In this document: piece by piece, positions 25,868 through 35,450 of the stretch | How positions within the stretch are numbered: the first letter of the stretch is position 1 | How the letters are laid out: each line of letters opens with the position of its first letter | DNA from: Virgibacillus sp. MSJ-26 | GTDB lineage: Bacteria; Bacillota; Bacilli; Bacillales; Amphibacillaceae | Direction of reading: 5' to 3' | Assembly: GCF_018918075.1 (NCBI RefSeq) | Contig: NZ_JAHLPW010000004.1 | Coordinates: 186,001 to 250,000, forward strand | DNA length: 64,000 nucleotides | Position numbers and translations under genes: made by a program | Notes under the pieces: generated by a model | Seen by the model: the letters and a program-made list of their open reading frames with translations, nothing else | Databases searched by the model: none | What the model was told of the DNA's origin: nothing

Positions 25868-26061
25868 ATAAATTATAACAAAGGGTGTGATATAACAAAA
25901 AACACATTAATTTATTCAATTTTCACAAAGATGTCTTGAAAAAATTTGTTGTCTTTTTTATTAACTTCTTTCATCGATGTCAAAAAACACAGCGTTAAGG
26001 GCAGAGCAGTTTCCATGTATATCTGACATTTAGTTCTTCTGTAATCAACATTTACACTAAA

Positions 26062-26409
26062 CTAAACGCGACTCAAGTGGTTGTCTTTGAAGGCTGATGG
26101 ATATTTTAATCCATAGCCAACCATCCTGTCCATGCCTATATGTGCTAGCCAGATTAGACCAATGATTAACACGACTGAATTAGATTGTACTTCTCCAAGG
26201 ACAATTACACCAATAGGTATACTATAAGTGTGAAAGACGTTATAAATAATCGCCCCAACCCTATTATTTATTAAATAACCAAGTGCTGATAAGTCTGGTG
26301 CTAATAAAAACACAAAAAACAATACCCAGCTGAATTGATGATAACCATACCAATATACACTTAAAGCTAGAATGGAGAATCCTTCTATATGCAACAGAAT
26401 TTTATTCAT
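26062..26409 (-). CDS. DUF4260 family membrane protein
   Basis: A 115-residue protein with three or four membrane segments. LLHIEGFSILALSVYWY at the start, LAPDLSALGYLINNRVGAII in the middle and IWLAHIGMDRMVGYGLKYPS near the end are the DUF4260 pattern. Histidine and aspartate residues in HIGMDR are conserved in the family, but no function is known. It starts three bases after the GNAT gene stop, so the two are cotranscribed. Confidence 0.88.
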   Translation of the reverse strand: MNKILLHIEGFSILALSVYWYGYHQFSWVLFFVFLLAPDLSALGYLINNRVGAIIYNVFHTYSIPIGVIVLGEVQSNSVVLIIGLIWLAHIGMDRMVGYGLKYPSAFKDNHLSRV

Positions 26410-26412
26410 TTT

Positions 26413-27288
26413 TTATCCCCCAACTTTAAAATGATAACTGAATAAGCTATCCTGTGGTTTAAATCCCGCTTTTCTATACATATGATTGGCTCGACTATTA
26501 GTATTCTCAACCGTTAGTCTTATTTCATTAATTTGGGGATACGTAAACATTTCTGCTAATACTTCTTTTAAAAGTTTTGTTCCTAAGCCTTGATTTTGAG
26601 CCCCTTTTGAAACACTAAGGTATTCCAACGATGCCTCTCCAAATTCTGTATCAACTTCAAAGTAAGCGTATCCTTGTAATTTATTTGATTCATTTTTTAA
26701 TACTTTTAACGTGTTTCCATTACCCAACCGCTCTATAATCGTTTTTGCATTATAGTACGTGTTCGGAAAAGTTTCGTTGTGCAATATCTCAAAGTCTTTA
26801 AAATCACTTGGTACAAAAGCAGTACTTCTCCTGTCAGTTACTTGATTAAAGCTTTTCTTCTTCATAACGATGATTAGATGCTCACCAGTCTTTTCTGCCA
26901 TTATTTCATCCATGAATTGTTGCTGTTGTGTATTTTCATTATTAATAAAAAAATAATAATCTTCTACGTCTGGATTCTCCTTGATCAACTGTTCCCATAT
27001 TTTTAACTGCAATTCATTTGATGAAAATTGACTGAATGGTCCCCAAACTTCAGCAACGGATTCATCCACATCAAGGCCCATAGCAGATATAACTTCTCCA
27101 AGTTCATTTCGGGCAATTAAGAAATTAACATCACCGCCCTCATTAACAAACTCTTCCGTTAATGTTCGTTTAATATCATGAGCTATTTCGCCACAAAAAC
27201 CGATATGTGATTCCTTTCGTTGGTTCATATTGGATAAAAATAGTGATAATTCCTCCAAGTCTTTAGCCTTTTCAATTATTGGATTCAT
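26413..27288 (-). CDS. GNAT family N-acetyltransferase (two-domain)
   Basis: A 291-residue protein. The C-terminal GNAT domain is clear: ASLEYLSVSKGAQNQGLGTK is motif A with the acetyl-CoA pyrophosphate loop, followed by LTVENTNSRANHMYRKAGF. The N-terminal half looks like a divergent GNAT repeat without the loop. Cytoplasmic, substrate unknown. It lies 22 bases from another GNAT gene upstream and three bases before the DUF4260 gene, forming a three-gene operon on the minus strand. Confidence 0.85.
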   Translation of the reverse strand: MNPIIEKAKDLEELSLFLSNMNQRKESHIGFCGEIAHDIKRTLTEEFVNEGGDVNFLIARNELGEVISAMGLDVDESVAEVWGPFSQFSSNELQLKIWEQLIKENPDVEDYYFFINNENTQQQQFMDEIMAEKTGEHLIIVMKKKSFNQVTDRRSTAFVPSDFKDFEILHNETFPNTYYNAKTIIERLGNGNTLKVLKNESNKLQGYAYFEVDTEFGEASLEYLSVSKGAQNQGLGTKLLKEVLAEMFTYPQINEIRLTVENTNSRANHMYRKAGFKPQDSLFSYHFKVGG

Positions 27289-27310
27289 TTAAAGTCACCC
27301 TACTGTTCTT

Positions 27311-28228
27311 TTAATCTTTTGCTCTAATATTTATCTCTTCTTCGCCCACCTTTTGATAAGTAATCCAACTAGGACAAGGAGCAAATGGAAAACTATTCAG
27401 AACCTCCATAGCATAGTCATCCGTTGTATCAAACTCGCCGCTTATCACTTGAATATTACGTTTCCTCGCATAATTTATCTGATAGACTATTAATCTAGGA
27501 ATTAGATCCTTGGTTTCCATATCAATTGCTCCACACCAGCCTAATTCTAAAGTGTTTTTTGTATTGGATTTATGTAGAAATGAATAAGCTATAATATTCC
27601 TTTCACCCTTATCCAAATAAACGAAACTTCCATCTATTAGGAGATCATCACATAGAATCAAAGCTTTCCATTTTTCTACAGTCAGCTCTTTAACGGGATT
27701 TACCGCGTGTGTTTGTTCATAATTTCTTTTCACCAAAAATATTAGTTTTTCCAGTAAAGTGACATTTGATAGAATTTCTGTTAAAGACTTTATTTCCTGT
27801 TTTTCATTTTTATATGGTAAATCATTTTGAACATCAACCAATTTTAAATGTGGCATGTACGTTCTTCTGATTTCTTTGAAGTTATTAGACATATAAAGTC
27901 TCTTTAAACGATTCGATGTTTCCCATGTTGAAGTTTGCAAAGTTGAATTTCTCGATTTTTCAACCATTGATAACAACTTCTCTGCAATATCTAACCTACG
28001 ATAAAGTGGATGAACCAAGACCCGCAAATACTTACAATAAGGATGCATACGACTTGTCCAAGCAAACGTTGATCCTACCAATTTATTTCCAAAAATAGCA
28101 ACGTAGGCAAACTTTAAATGAGTACTATTTAAAACACTCAACAAAGTTTCATCCTCAAAACACAAATGAAGTAAGTGTTTTAATTGCTCCTCGTCTTTAT
28201 TTTTATACTTTTGAATGGTAAATTGCAT
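27311..28228 (-). CDS. GNAT family N-acetyltransferase
   Basis: A 305-residue acetyltransferase. The N-terminal domain holds the CoA-binding motif LRVLVHPLYRRLDIAEKLLS and the NRLKRLYMSNNFKEIRRTYM end; the C-terminal half is a second, divergent domain (ELGWCGAID region). The start is ATG 28228, which has GGAGG seven bases before it; the open frame extends ten codons further without a site. Cytoplasmic; substrate unknown. First gene of the GNAT-GNAT-DUF4260 operon. Confidence 0.82.
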   Translation of the reverse strand: MQFTIQKYKNKDEEQLKHLLHLCFEDETLLSVLNSTHLKFAYVAIFGNKLVGSTFAWTSRMHPYCKYLRVLVHPLYRRLDIAEKLLSMVEKSRNSTLQTSTWETSNRLKRLYMSNNFKEIRRTYMPHLKLVDVQNDLPYKNEKQEIKSLTEILSNVTLLEKLIFLVKRNYEQTHAVNPVKELTVEKWKALILCDDLLIDGSFVYLDKGERNIIAYSFLHKSNTKNTLELGWCGAIDMETKDLIPRLIVYQINYARKRNIQVISGEFDTTDDYAMEVLNSFPFAPCPSWITYQKVGEEEINIRAKD

Positions 28229-28360
28229 CGTTAACCCTCCAGATAGCTCCCATCCCATAGATTATTGATGTCGACTCTGATATTTAAAATGTGAAAAATT
28301 GGCTATATCCATAAGTATGGTTCAAATCCAATAAAATAATATATTTTTAGAAATAAATTC

Positions 28361-28837
28361 TTATTTAACAGCAACCACCGTACCTTCAGTCATTTCGATT
28401 AACTCATCAGGTGTTAGCTGAACGACTGCTTTTGGATGACCAGCCGCAGCCCATATATCTTTGAATTGAAAAATATCCTCATCAATATAGGTTTGAATTG
28501 GCTCAGTATGTCCTAAAGGTGGAACCCCTCCAATGACGTACCCTGTATGTTCACGCACAAAGTCTGCGTTGGCCTTTCCTAACTTATCATCTAAATGTTT
28601 CTTAATTTGTTTTTCATCAATTCGGTTTGCTCCACTGGCTATGACAAGTAACGGTTTATTCGATTCCATCAATCGAAAAACAATGGATTTGGCAATTTGC
28701 GCCACATCACATCCTATCGCGCTAGCCGCTTCTTTAGCCGTACGAGTACTGTCAGGCAACTCGACCACTTTATTCGTGTAACCTTTATCGTAAATTATCT
28801 CTTGCACTTTCTTTGCATGTTTAGTTAAATTTCTCAT
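28361..28837 (-). CDS. YbaK/EbsC-type aminoacyl-tRNA deacylase
   Basis: A 158-residue protein of the YbaK/ProX trans-editing family, which hydrolyses mischarged Cys-, Ala- or similar aminoacyl-tRNA(Pro). The catalytic Lys lies in CDVAQIAKSIVFR, and other marks are VIASGANRIDEKQIKKHLD, TGYVIGGVPPLGHT and DIWAAAGHPKAVVQLTPDEL. Full length, cytoplasmic. Which mischarged tRNA it clears cannot be told. Apparently monocistronic. Confidence 0.9.
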   Translation of the reverse strand: MRNLTKHAKKVQEIIYDKGYTNKVVELPDSTRTAKEAASAIGCDVAQIAKSIVFRLMESNKPLLVIASGANRIDEKQIKKHLDDKLGKANADFVREHTGYVIGGVPPLGHTEPIQTYIDEDIFQFKDIWAAAGHPKAVVQLTPDELIEMTEGTVVAVK

Positions 28838-28891
28838 AAGAACACCCTTTCAATCTAATTTTGGAGAAGTTTACTAGATAGCTAAACACTT

Positions 28892-29674
28892 CTAAAACTG
28901 TACACTAAATCCATTAAAATCATGAACACCCGTTCCAAATTGAGTAAGGTTATTTTCTCTTAAATACTCGACCGCTACTTTAACTTCTTTCAAAATTATT
29001 GGTTTTAGTCCGAGAGTATTATGTGAACCGAAAACCATTGAGACATCTTCTATTTCAGAGATTTTTTCCAAGGAATTCACTAAATCAACTGGACTTGTTG
29101 AAGGATAAAAAGCATAGATGGACGTTTCATCATAAAGTAAATCTCCCGTAAATAAATAACCGTTTGTTTCGTCAAAAACAGAGATATGGCCAGGAGAATG
29201 CCCTGGCGTATGATAGATAATTAACCGCCTGTTTCCTAAGTCGATTACATCCCCATCGTTTAGTATTCCTGCTGGCTTTCCTTGAAACGGCCGATATGTA
29301 TTAGGATTAAATGTATCTGGAATAGGCAATGTTATATCCCTGCCTATGTCTTTACATATTTGTTTGATGGACAAACCTTGAATCCCATTTACCAACCAAT
29401 CCTTATCTTTTTCATGTACATAAATCCTCTCAAATTCTCCATGACATCCTATGTGATCAACATGAACATGAGTTGTTATAACATCAATTGGTAGTTGCGT
29501 TAATTGATCTGTCATTCTTTTGATATTATCGATTCCTAACCCTGTATCAATTAAAATCGCTTTGTCTTTACCCAGTAACAAAAAAGAATGCACTTTCTCC
29601 CAGTGTCCGAACTCACTGATAGCAAAAGTACTATCGTCTATTTTTTGCACTGTAAACCATGAGTCCTTGAGCAT
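28892..29674 (-). CDS. MBL-fold metallo-hydrolase
   Basis: A 260-residue metallo-beta-lactamase-fold hydrolase with the metal ligands THVHVDHIGCHG, HTPGHSPGHISV, and an Asp in LFTGDLLYDE, plus a final histidine in FGSHNTLGLK. The start is ATG 29674 with AAGGTGG before it. Family members hydrolyse thioesters, lactones or phosphodiesters, and no specific activity can be assigned. Cytoplasmic. A broken DUF6429 gene lies upstream. Confidence 0.88.
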   Translation of the reverse strand: MLKDSWFTVQKIDDSTFAISEFGHWEKVHSFLLLGKDKAILIDTGLGIDNIKRMTDQLTQLPIDVITTHVHVDHIGCHGEFERIYVHEKDKDWLVNGIQGLSIKQICKDIGRDITLPIPDTFNPNTYRPFQGKPAGILNDGDVIDLGNRRLIIYHTPGHSPGHISVFDETNGYLFTGDLLYDETSIYAFYPSTSPVDLVNSLEKISEIEDVSMVFGSHNTLGLKPIILKEVKVAVEYLRENNLTQFGTGVHDFNGFSVQF

Positions 29675-29745
29675 ATTCGACCACCTTATCCAAAAGAAAT
29701 TCAGCAATCCCTACTTTTTATCAGATATCAAGGAATGTTTCACAT

Positions 29746-29982
29746 CTAGTCTTCAATCCGATATTTCTTCACAAGTTCTTGTGCTTTCTCAATTCCTTCC
29801 TTGGTAAAAAAGACTGACTTCGCCCGGTTGCTTCCAGTAATATATTGCTTGTCTCTTAATTCATCTAACTACTCGAAAGGATATCCCTTCCAACTTCTTG
29901 GGGCTTCTCCTAAACCATAATCATCTGAAAATGAAGTTAAATATAATAGTAGTAATGTAAGCTCGTCAATTTGATCTTTCAA
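29746..29982 (-). pseudogene. DUF6429 family gene with an in-frame stop
   Basis: From a TTG at 29982 (GGAAG upstream) the frame gives KDQIDELTLLLLYLTSFSDD and RSWKGYPFE, then a TAG at 29869-29871, then continues without shift as LDELRDKQYITGSNRAKSVF and FTKEGIEKAQELVKKY. The whole matches DUF6429 proteins of about 78 residues. One nonsense mutation therefore interrupts an otherwise intact gene. It could still be a recent loss, a sequencing error, or a read-through case. Confidence 0.75.
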
Positions 29983-30158
29983 AATAAAACTTCCTTCTTT
30001 TTATTTTTATAATCTATTATAAATGAAAATTCTAAATATTGATAGACTGGATAAGAAACCCCATACTTTCCTTTTAAAAAAGAGTGCTGATTCTTATTAT
30101 TGAATCGCACTCAATTCTGTTTAACATTTAAATTTTCTATACCTTGATTCTCTCCATG

Positions 30159-30221
30159 GGGACATGGGGACGGGCACTGCGTCCCAATAAAACTGGGACA
30201 GTGCACCTGTCCCTATGTCCC
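30159..30221. repeat. 63-bp nested palindrome, copy 3
   Basis: Same element as copies 1 and 2 with a few substitutions (GGGACATGGGGACGGG on the left). Its right arm forms the last codons and stop (GGG ACA TAG) of the GNAT gene at 30213-30722. Confidence 0.85.
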
Positions 30222-30722
30222 GACCTTCCGTACATACCGTAATGATATATATTCTTCACCAGGTGCGTTTGAATAGGCCAAGCTTTCAGTGTCTTTTACA
30301 AAACCTCTGGCTTCATAAAATGGAATCCCTTTATTATTTCCTTTTTGGACAGACACCCATTGTTCTGTTGATCCTTTTTCCTTTTGGACATCTGTTAGGT
30401 AATTAAGAAGCTGGGTACCTATTCCTTCACCACGGCGTGCAGGATCTAAGTATAGTACAAAAACCTCACTTCTATGTTGGCCAGTCATTCCTCCACCAAT
30501 TGCTCCAACAACTATTCCCTCATCCAGTGCAACAAAATAACCGTCCCAACCATCCTTTTCTTCCAGTTCAGCTAATATACGGTCATGATTATAAAAGACT
30601 TTATTATTCCTTAGTATATTTTCGTAACTTCTAATGCCTTTATATGTATCTAAGCAACCTTCAGAACAAACCCTTGAAATACCTTCCACATGCTTCGGCA
30701 ATCCCCTTTTAATTTCAATCAC
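30213..30722 (-). CDS. GNAT family N-acetyltransferase
   Basis: A 169-residue single-domain acetyltransferase. The acetyl-CoA loop is FVLYLDPARRGEGIGTQLLN, followed by VQKGNNKGIPFYEARGFVKD. The protein ends RYVRKVGT, where the last two residues and the stop come from the 63-bp palindrome, so the original C-terminus was probably slightly different. Cytoplasmic; substrate unknown. The gene is monocistronic, with another palindrome copy between its start and the response-regulator gene. Confidence 0.88.
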   Translation of the reverse strand: MIEIKRGLPKHVEGISRVCSEGCLDTYKGIRSYENILRNNKVFYNHDRILAELEEKDGWDGYFVALDEGIVVGAIGGGMTGQHRSEVFVLYLDPARRGEGIGTQLLNYLTDVQKEKGSTEQWVSVQKGNNKGIPFYEARGFVKDTESLAYSNAPGEEYISLRYVRKVGT

Positions 30723-30776
30723 GCTTTATCACCTTTCTAATTATAATTCATTTGTTAAAATGACAACCTTCCTAAC

Positions 30777-30839
30777 GGGACAAGGGGACAGGCACTGCGT
30801 CCCAGTTTTACTGGGACAGCGTGCCTGTCCCTATGTCCC
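30777..30839. repeat. 63-bp nested palindrome, copy 4
   Basis: The most symmetrical copy (inner AGTTTTACT centre, arms GGGACAAGGGGACAGG and CCTGTCCCTATGTCCC). It supplies the final GGG ACA TAG of the response-regulator gene at 30831-31529. Confidence 0.85.
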
Positions 30840-31529
30840 CCTTGGTTCCTCCAACTTGTAGCCAAGCCCGTGAATGGTCTTAATGTAAATAGGTTTTTTG
30901 GTATCCGGTTCGATTTTTTCTCGCAAACGGCTAATGTGGACATCGACAATTCTTGTTTCTCCTGAAAACTCATAATTCCACACATGATCCAAAAGTTGAT
31001 CCCTTGATAATACCATCCCTTTATGTTTTGCAAGATAGACTAATAACTCAAACTCCATTCGAGTAAAGGTGAGTTTCTTGGCCTCAAGCATCGCCTCATG
31101 TTTATCTATATAAATAATTAGATCTCCAATTTTAATAGTTTCATACACTTTCTCATCCGCTTTATTTGCTCTCCTTAATATTGCTTTAATCCTTGCTTGG
31201 ATTTCCCTTATACTGAATGGCTTTGTTATATAATCATCTGCACCCAATTCTAGACCTAAAACTTTATCAGTTTCATCATCTCTTGCAGTCAATATCAATA
31301 TTGGTGTATCAATTTTGTTACTGCGCAGGTGCTTACAAACTTCTAAACCGTCAATTTCAGGAATCATTATATCTAAAAGAATTAAATCATAGTCATTTCC
31401 CTCGGCCTTTTGTATGGCTTCAATTCCATCATAGGCCACATCTGTCATAAAGCCTGCTTGCTTCAAATTATACGCTAATAAAGTGACAATGGACTTTTCA
31501 TCTTCAACGATAAGTATTTTCGTACTCAT
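30831..31529 (-). CDS. OmpR/PhoB-family response regulator (PhoP-like), no partner kinase nearby
   Basis: A 232-residue two-domain regulator. The receiver has the acidic pair in VEDEKS, phospho-acceptor Asp53 in ILLDIM, Thr in LTARDD and Lys in ITKPFS. The DNA-binding domain ends in the winged helix RIVDVHISRLREKIEP and IKTIHGLGYKLEEP. Sequence and the divergent pst operon with Pho box suggest a PhoP-type phosphate regulator. A phoR-type kinase gene normally follows, but here only a palindromic repeat follows, and the final Gly-Thr-stop comes from that repeat. Its kinase must be elsewhere, or it is an orphan. Confidence 0.85.
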   Translation of the reverse strand: MSTKILIVEDEKSIVTLLAYNLKQAGFMTDVAYDGIEAIQKAEGNDYDLILLDIMIPEIDGLEVCKHLRSNKIDTPILILTARDDETDKVLGLELGADDYITKPFSIREIQARIKAILRRANKADEKVYETIKIGDLIIYIDKHEAMLEAKKLTFTRMEFELLVYLAKHKGMVLSRDQLLDHVWNYEFSGETRIVDVHISRLREKIEPDTKKPIYIKTIHGLGYKLEEPRGT

Positions 31530-31643
31530 ATTTCCATCTCCTTTAATTGACGATTCCTTTTTACCATAATTCTACCGCAATAGTATGTATATGTGAATGC
31601 CATTAGCCGATTGTAAACGAAAATTTACAAAGTAAACTGAGAA

Positions 31644-31671
31644 TTTACAACTATTTTACATCGTTTTCACA
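31644..31671 (+). promoter_or_regulatory. Pho box of the pst operon
   Basis: TTTACA at 31644, TTTACA at 31655 and TTCACA at 31666 are spaced exactly 11 bases apart, the arrangement bound by PhoP dimers in Bacillus. A further TTTACA lies upstream near 31624 and a TATTAT-like -10 follows near 31690. Confidence 0.85.
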
Positions 31672-31735
31672 TTGGAGTAACAACTTCTATTTATTATAGG
31701 AATTGAAAGGCAAATTATTTTAAGGGGGAAAATTA

Positions 31736-32710
31736 ATGAACACCAAAAAGTATCTAGCTTTCTTTATGTTAATTCTAACTGTGGTTGTAAGTGTTGCGTG
31801 TAACTCGAATTCAGAAGAGGCGAGCAAAAGTGATAGTAGTCAAGCAGCTGAATTAGACGGAAGTATTGTGATTGATGGATCTGGAACAGTTTATCCCTTA
31901 ATGGCTCAATTAGCTGAAGAATACATGTTAACCGAACAAGAAAATGTATCAATTGAAGTGAGTAGAGCGGGAACAAGTGCTGGATTTAAAAAATTCTTAA
32001 CAGAAAACGGATCTGATTTTAATAATGCTTCACGTGAAATCAAAGAAGAAGAAATCGAGAATGCAGATACACTTAATATTGAAACAAAAGAATTCAAAGT
32101 TGCATTAGATGGTTTAACATTTGTTATTCACCCAGATAATGATTGGGCCACTGAATTAACCAAGGATCAAATTATTAGCATTTTTAAAGCGGACAGCGAT
32201 ATATCAAAATGGTCAGATCTTGATCCAGATTTTCCAGATGAAAAAATCCAACCCTATGGTCCAAATGAAAACCATGGAACCTATGAATTCTTTTGGGAAA
32301 ACATTCTTGAAGAAAAGGATTTAGTAAGCACGACGAATTTGCAACAAGAGTATTCTACACTCGTTAATCTCATTTCAGAAGATATTAATGGTATAGCCTT
32401 TTTCGGTTACGGATATTACGCAAGTAACCAAGATACGTTAAAAGCTGTCAATGTTGATTTTGGTGATGGGCCAGTTGAACCATCACTTGATACGATTGCA
32501 GAAGATGGAGATTATGCACCATTTACAAGACCAGTATTTACTTATTTAAATATTCAACATGCAAAAGAAAAGCCACAAGTATTGGACTATGCAAAATTTG
32601 TCGTAAATAACATCAACAATTTTGCCAGCGAAACAGGATTTGCGCCATTACCGGAAGATGAGATTACTGAGTATGTACAATTTTTGGATGAGTTGAAACA
32701 AGAAAATTAG
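31736..32710 (+). CDS. pstS: phosphate ABC transporter substrate-binding lipoprotein PstS
   Basis: A 324-residue lipoprotein: signal peptide with lipobox VSVAC (Cys22), a Ser/Glu-rich linker, then the PBP fold. Phosphate-site features include DGSGTVYPLM, SRAGTSAGFKKF and ASREIKEEE. It captures orthophosphate outside the membrane and delivers it to PstCA. AAGGGGGAAAA precedes the ATG. It is the first gene of pstSCAB under the Pho box, so induction by phosphate starvation is expected. Confidence 0.95.
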   Translation: MNTKKYLAFFMLILTVVVSVACNSNSEEASKSDSSQAAELDGSIVIDGSGTVYPLMAQLAEEYMLTEQENVSIEVSRAGTSAGFKKFLTENGSDFNNASREIKEEEIENADTLNIETKEFKVALDGLTFVIHPDNDWATELTKDQIISIFKADSDISKWSDLDPDFPDEKIQPYGPNENHGTYEFFWENILEEKDLVSTTNLQQEYSTLVNLISEDINGIAFFGYGYYASNQDTLKAVNVDFGDGPVEPSLDTIAEDGDYAPFTRPVFTYLNIQHAKEKPQVLDYAKFVVNNINNFASETGFAPLPEDEITEYVQFLDELKQEN

Positions 32711-32749
32711 ACTTAATTATTCAAAACTCATTCAAAGGAGTGTGCTGTC

Positions 32750-33706
32750 ATGGAGTTAAATAACAACATAAAAAAGGATAAAACCCTTAATGTTCGCGAT
32801 TTAATCAATGAACGAAAAAAGTCAAAAACTATATCACAGTATATAGAAAAGATGGTTCCCCACTTTCTAAAAATAGTTACAGCCATTTCAATTTTAACTA
32901 CATGCTTTATCGTCTTTACCTTGCTAACTGAAACAGTATCGTTTTTCAAACAAGTGCCTCTACTAGATTTCTTTTCGGGAACGAAATTAAAACCATTAAG
33001 TCAAAATCCTGAATTTGGAATCTTACCGTTAGTCATTGGCACCTTGTATTCTAGTCTCATAGCAATGATTGTAGCAGCTCCAATCGGTTTAATGTCAGCA
33101 ATATTTCTAAGTGAGTACGCATCTGATAACTTAAGAAAAATAATGAAACCATTGCTGGAAATACTCGCAGGAATTCCAACGATTGTATATGGATTTTTTG
33201 CCTTTACATTCGTTACACCGTTATTAAAAATGTTTGTCCCAGGACTAGAGACAACAAACATTCTTAGCCCTGGCATCGTAATGGGTATTATGATTATTCC
33301 TATGATCGCATCCTTATCTGAAGATGCCATGCATTCCGTACCGAATTCTATCCGTGAAGGGGCATTAGCGCTAGGTGCAACCAAATTGGAAGTTACATTA
33401 CGTGTTGTTATTCCAGCTGCTTTGTCCGGTATTATTTCTTCTTTCGTTTTAGCTATTTCTCGTGCCATTGGTGAAACCATGATAGTAACGATTGCAAGTG
33501 GAAGTTCGAAACAATTAACTTTTGATATCACACAGTCAATGCAAACAATGACCGCTTATATTGTCGAAGTTACTAGTGGAGATGCAGCGGCCGGATCAAC
33601 AATCTATTATAGCTTATATGCTGTAGCGATGACGCTATTTATATTCACCCTACTCATGAATCTATTTGCAAGATACATCTCTAAACGTTTTAGGGAGGAA
33701 TATTAA
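32750..33706 (+). CDS. pstC: phosphate ABC transporter permease PstC
   Basis: A 318-residue permease with six main membrane helices after an N-terminal cytoplasmic stretch. The EAA loop reads REGALALGATKLEVTLRVVI, and EILAGIPTIVYGFFAF is the typical PstC segment. It forms the channel with PstA and is driven by PstB. AAAGGAGTG precedes the ATG. The gene stop is one base before the pstA ATG. Confidence 0.95.
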   Translation: MELNNNIKKDKTLNVRDLINERKKSKTISQYIEKMVPHFLKIVTAISILTTCFIVFTLLTETVSFFKQVPLLDFFSGTKLKPLSQNPEFGILPLVIGTLYSSLIAMIVAAPIGLMSAIFLSEYASDNLRKIMKPLLEILAGIPTIVYGFFAFTFVTPLLKMFVPGLETTNILSPGIVMGIMIIPMIASLSEDAMHSVPNSIREGALALGATKLEVTLRVVIPAALSGIISSFVLAISRAIGETMIVTIASGSSKQLTFDITQSMQTMTAYIVEVTSGDAAAGSTIYYSLYAVAMTLFIFTLLMNLFARYISKRFREEY

Positions 33707-33707
33707 A

Positions 33708-34592
33708 ATGGACTATATTGACAAATCAATCATTATGAAAAAAATAAACACTCGCCGATGGATGAATGGCTTTGCCAGGGGTCTGTTTTTCCTAGCCACT
33801 TCATTCGGTTTAGTTGTTTTATTAATTTTGATTGCTCGGATAATAAGTCAGGGAATTGGTTGGATTAACATGGATTTCCTCACCGGGAAGTTATCAACTC
33901 AAGTCGATAAGGCAGGTATATTCGGAGCAGTTCTCGGCACATTTTGGCTAATGGTTGTGGTTGCCCCAATTACAATGTTTATTGGTGTCTGTACTGCTAT
34001 ATATATAGAGCTTTATATGAAAAAAGGAAAGTTTAAATCTATTATTCAAACAAATATCTCCAACTTAGCTGGAGTGCCCTCAATTGTATATGGCATTTTA
34101 GGTTTAACGATTTTTGTTCGGTTACTTCAATTAGGAAATGTTGTGTTGGCTGGTGGCTTGACAATGTCTCTCCTCGTCTTACCCATTGTCGTCATTGCAA
34201 GTCAAGAAGCAATACGTGCAGTGCCAACTCATTTAAGCGAGGCATCTTATGGACTAGGCGCAACCAAGTGGCAAACGATTCGTAACGTTATTCTACCTGC
34301 TGCTCTCCCCGGAATTTTAACAGGTGCTATTTTAGCATTATCTCGAGCTATTGGAGAAACAGCACCACTTGTCGTCCTTGGTATTCCTGCTTTACTCCTA
34401 CCCTTTCCGGGAGGTATTTTAGATAAATTCACTGTCCTGCCCATGCAAATTTATTATTGGACACTAGATTCATCGCTCACCGCTGAATATGCGAATCTAG
34501 CTGCGGCAACAATTATCACATTATTATTCTTTCTATTTTTTCTGAACGCAACAGCGATCTTTATTCGAAATAAGTTTCAAAAAAAATATTAG
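33708..34592 (+). CDS. pstA: phosphate ABC transporter permease PstA
   Basis: A 294-residue permease with six membrane helices; the EAA loop is [20 protein letters not shown] and [15 protein letters not shown] is the PstA-type segment. The start is ATG 33708, two bases after the pstC stop codon ends, with GGGAGG upstream; a longer frame from a TTG inside pstC is not credible. It pairs with PstC in the membrane. Confidence 0.95.
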   Translation: MDYIDKSIIMKKINTRRWMNGFARGLFFLATSFGLVVLLILIARIISQGIGWINMDFLTGKLSTQVDKAGIFGAVLGTFWLMVVVAPITMFIGVCTAIYIELYMKKGKFKSIIQTNISNLAGVPSIVYGILGLTIFVRLLQLGNVVLAGGLTMSLLVLPIVVIASQEAIRAVPTHLSEASYGLGATKWQTIRNVILPAALPGILTGAILALSRAIGETAPLVVLGIPALLLPFPGGILDKFTVLPMQIYYWTLDSSLTAEYANLAAATIITLLFFLFFLNATAIFIRNKFQKKY

Positions 34593-34603
34593 GAGTGAAT
34601 GTC

Positions 34604-35440
34604 ATGAGTACTGTCATAATGAATAAAGATAAGAATGTAAGCAACCACCATCAAAAACTTACTTTAGCCAAATTTAAACCAAAACAAAAGATTGTCTATC
34701 AAACGAACAATTTAAATCTTTGGTATGATGACGTGCATGCCTTAAAAAACATTAATCTTTCAATAGGACACCAAGAAGTAACAGCTATTATTGGTCCGTC
34801 AGGTTGTGGTAAATCAAGTTTTTTGAAGACACTAAATCGCATGGTTGAACTTGTCCCAGGTGTTCGCATAACAGGAGACATCACCTACAGTGGAAAGAAT
34901 ATATTAAGTAAGTCATTTAGTGTTGAGGAATTAAGAACGCAGGTAGGAATGGTTTTCCAGAAACCTAACCCATTTCCAAAATCAATTTATGAAAACATTG
35001 CCTATGGGCCAAAAATCCACGGGATTCGTAACAAGAAAATATTAAATGAGATTGTCGAACATAGTTTACGACGTGCTTATTTATGGGATGACGTAAAAGA
35101 TCGTCTTAAACAGAATGCCTACGATCTTTCTGGTGGCCAGCAACAACGTTTATGTATTGCCCGCTGTTTAGCTATAAATCCAGATGTCATATTAATGGAT
35201 GAACCAACTTCAGCCCTTGATCCAAATTCCACCTTGCAAATTGAAGAATTAATTAAAGACCTTAAGAAAGAGTATTCGATTGTTATCGTGACACACAATA
35301 TGCAGCAGGCTGCACGAATTTCCGATAAAACAGCCTTTTTCTTACACGGCGAAGTTATCGAATATGATCAAACTAACTTAATTTTTTCCAACCCAGTGGA
35401 TAAACGAACGAGTGACTATATTAATGGTGACTTCGGATAA
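34604..35440 (+). CDS. pstB: phosphate ABC transporter ATP-binding protein PstB
   Basis: A 278-residue ATPase. Walker A is GPSGCGKSS, the Q-loop [12 protein letters not shown] is specific for PstB, the signature is LSGGQQQRL, Walker B is [12 protein letters not shown], and the switch is [10 protein letters not shown]. The N-terminus carries about 35 extra residues before [10 protein letters not shown]. The start is ATG 34604 (AGGAG eight bases before) rather than the GTG nine bases upstream. Last gene of the operon; no phoU follows. Confidence 0.95.
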   Translation: MSTVIMNKDKNVSNHHQKLTLAKFKPKQKIVYQTNNLNLWYDDVHALKNINLSIGHQEVTAIIGPSGCGKSSFLKTLNRMVELVPGVRITGDITYSGKNILSKSFSVEELRTQVGMVFQKPNPFPKSIYENIAYGPKIHGIRNKKILNEIVEHSLRRAYLWDDVKDRLKQNAYDLSGGQQQRLCIARCLAINPDVILMDEPTSALDPNSTLQIEELIKDLKKEYSIVIVTHNMQQAARISDKTAFFLHGEVIEYDQTNLIFSNPVDKRTSDYINGDFG

Positions 35441-35450
35441 GTCTACACAA

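Noticed and set aside
33001-33531. 176-codon minus-strand frame opposite pstC
   Set aside because: Mirror of a highly conserved permease gene; no ribosome site and no recognisable domain.
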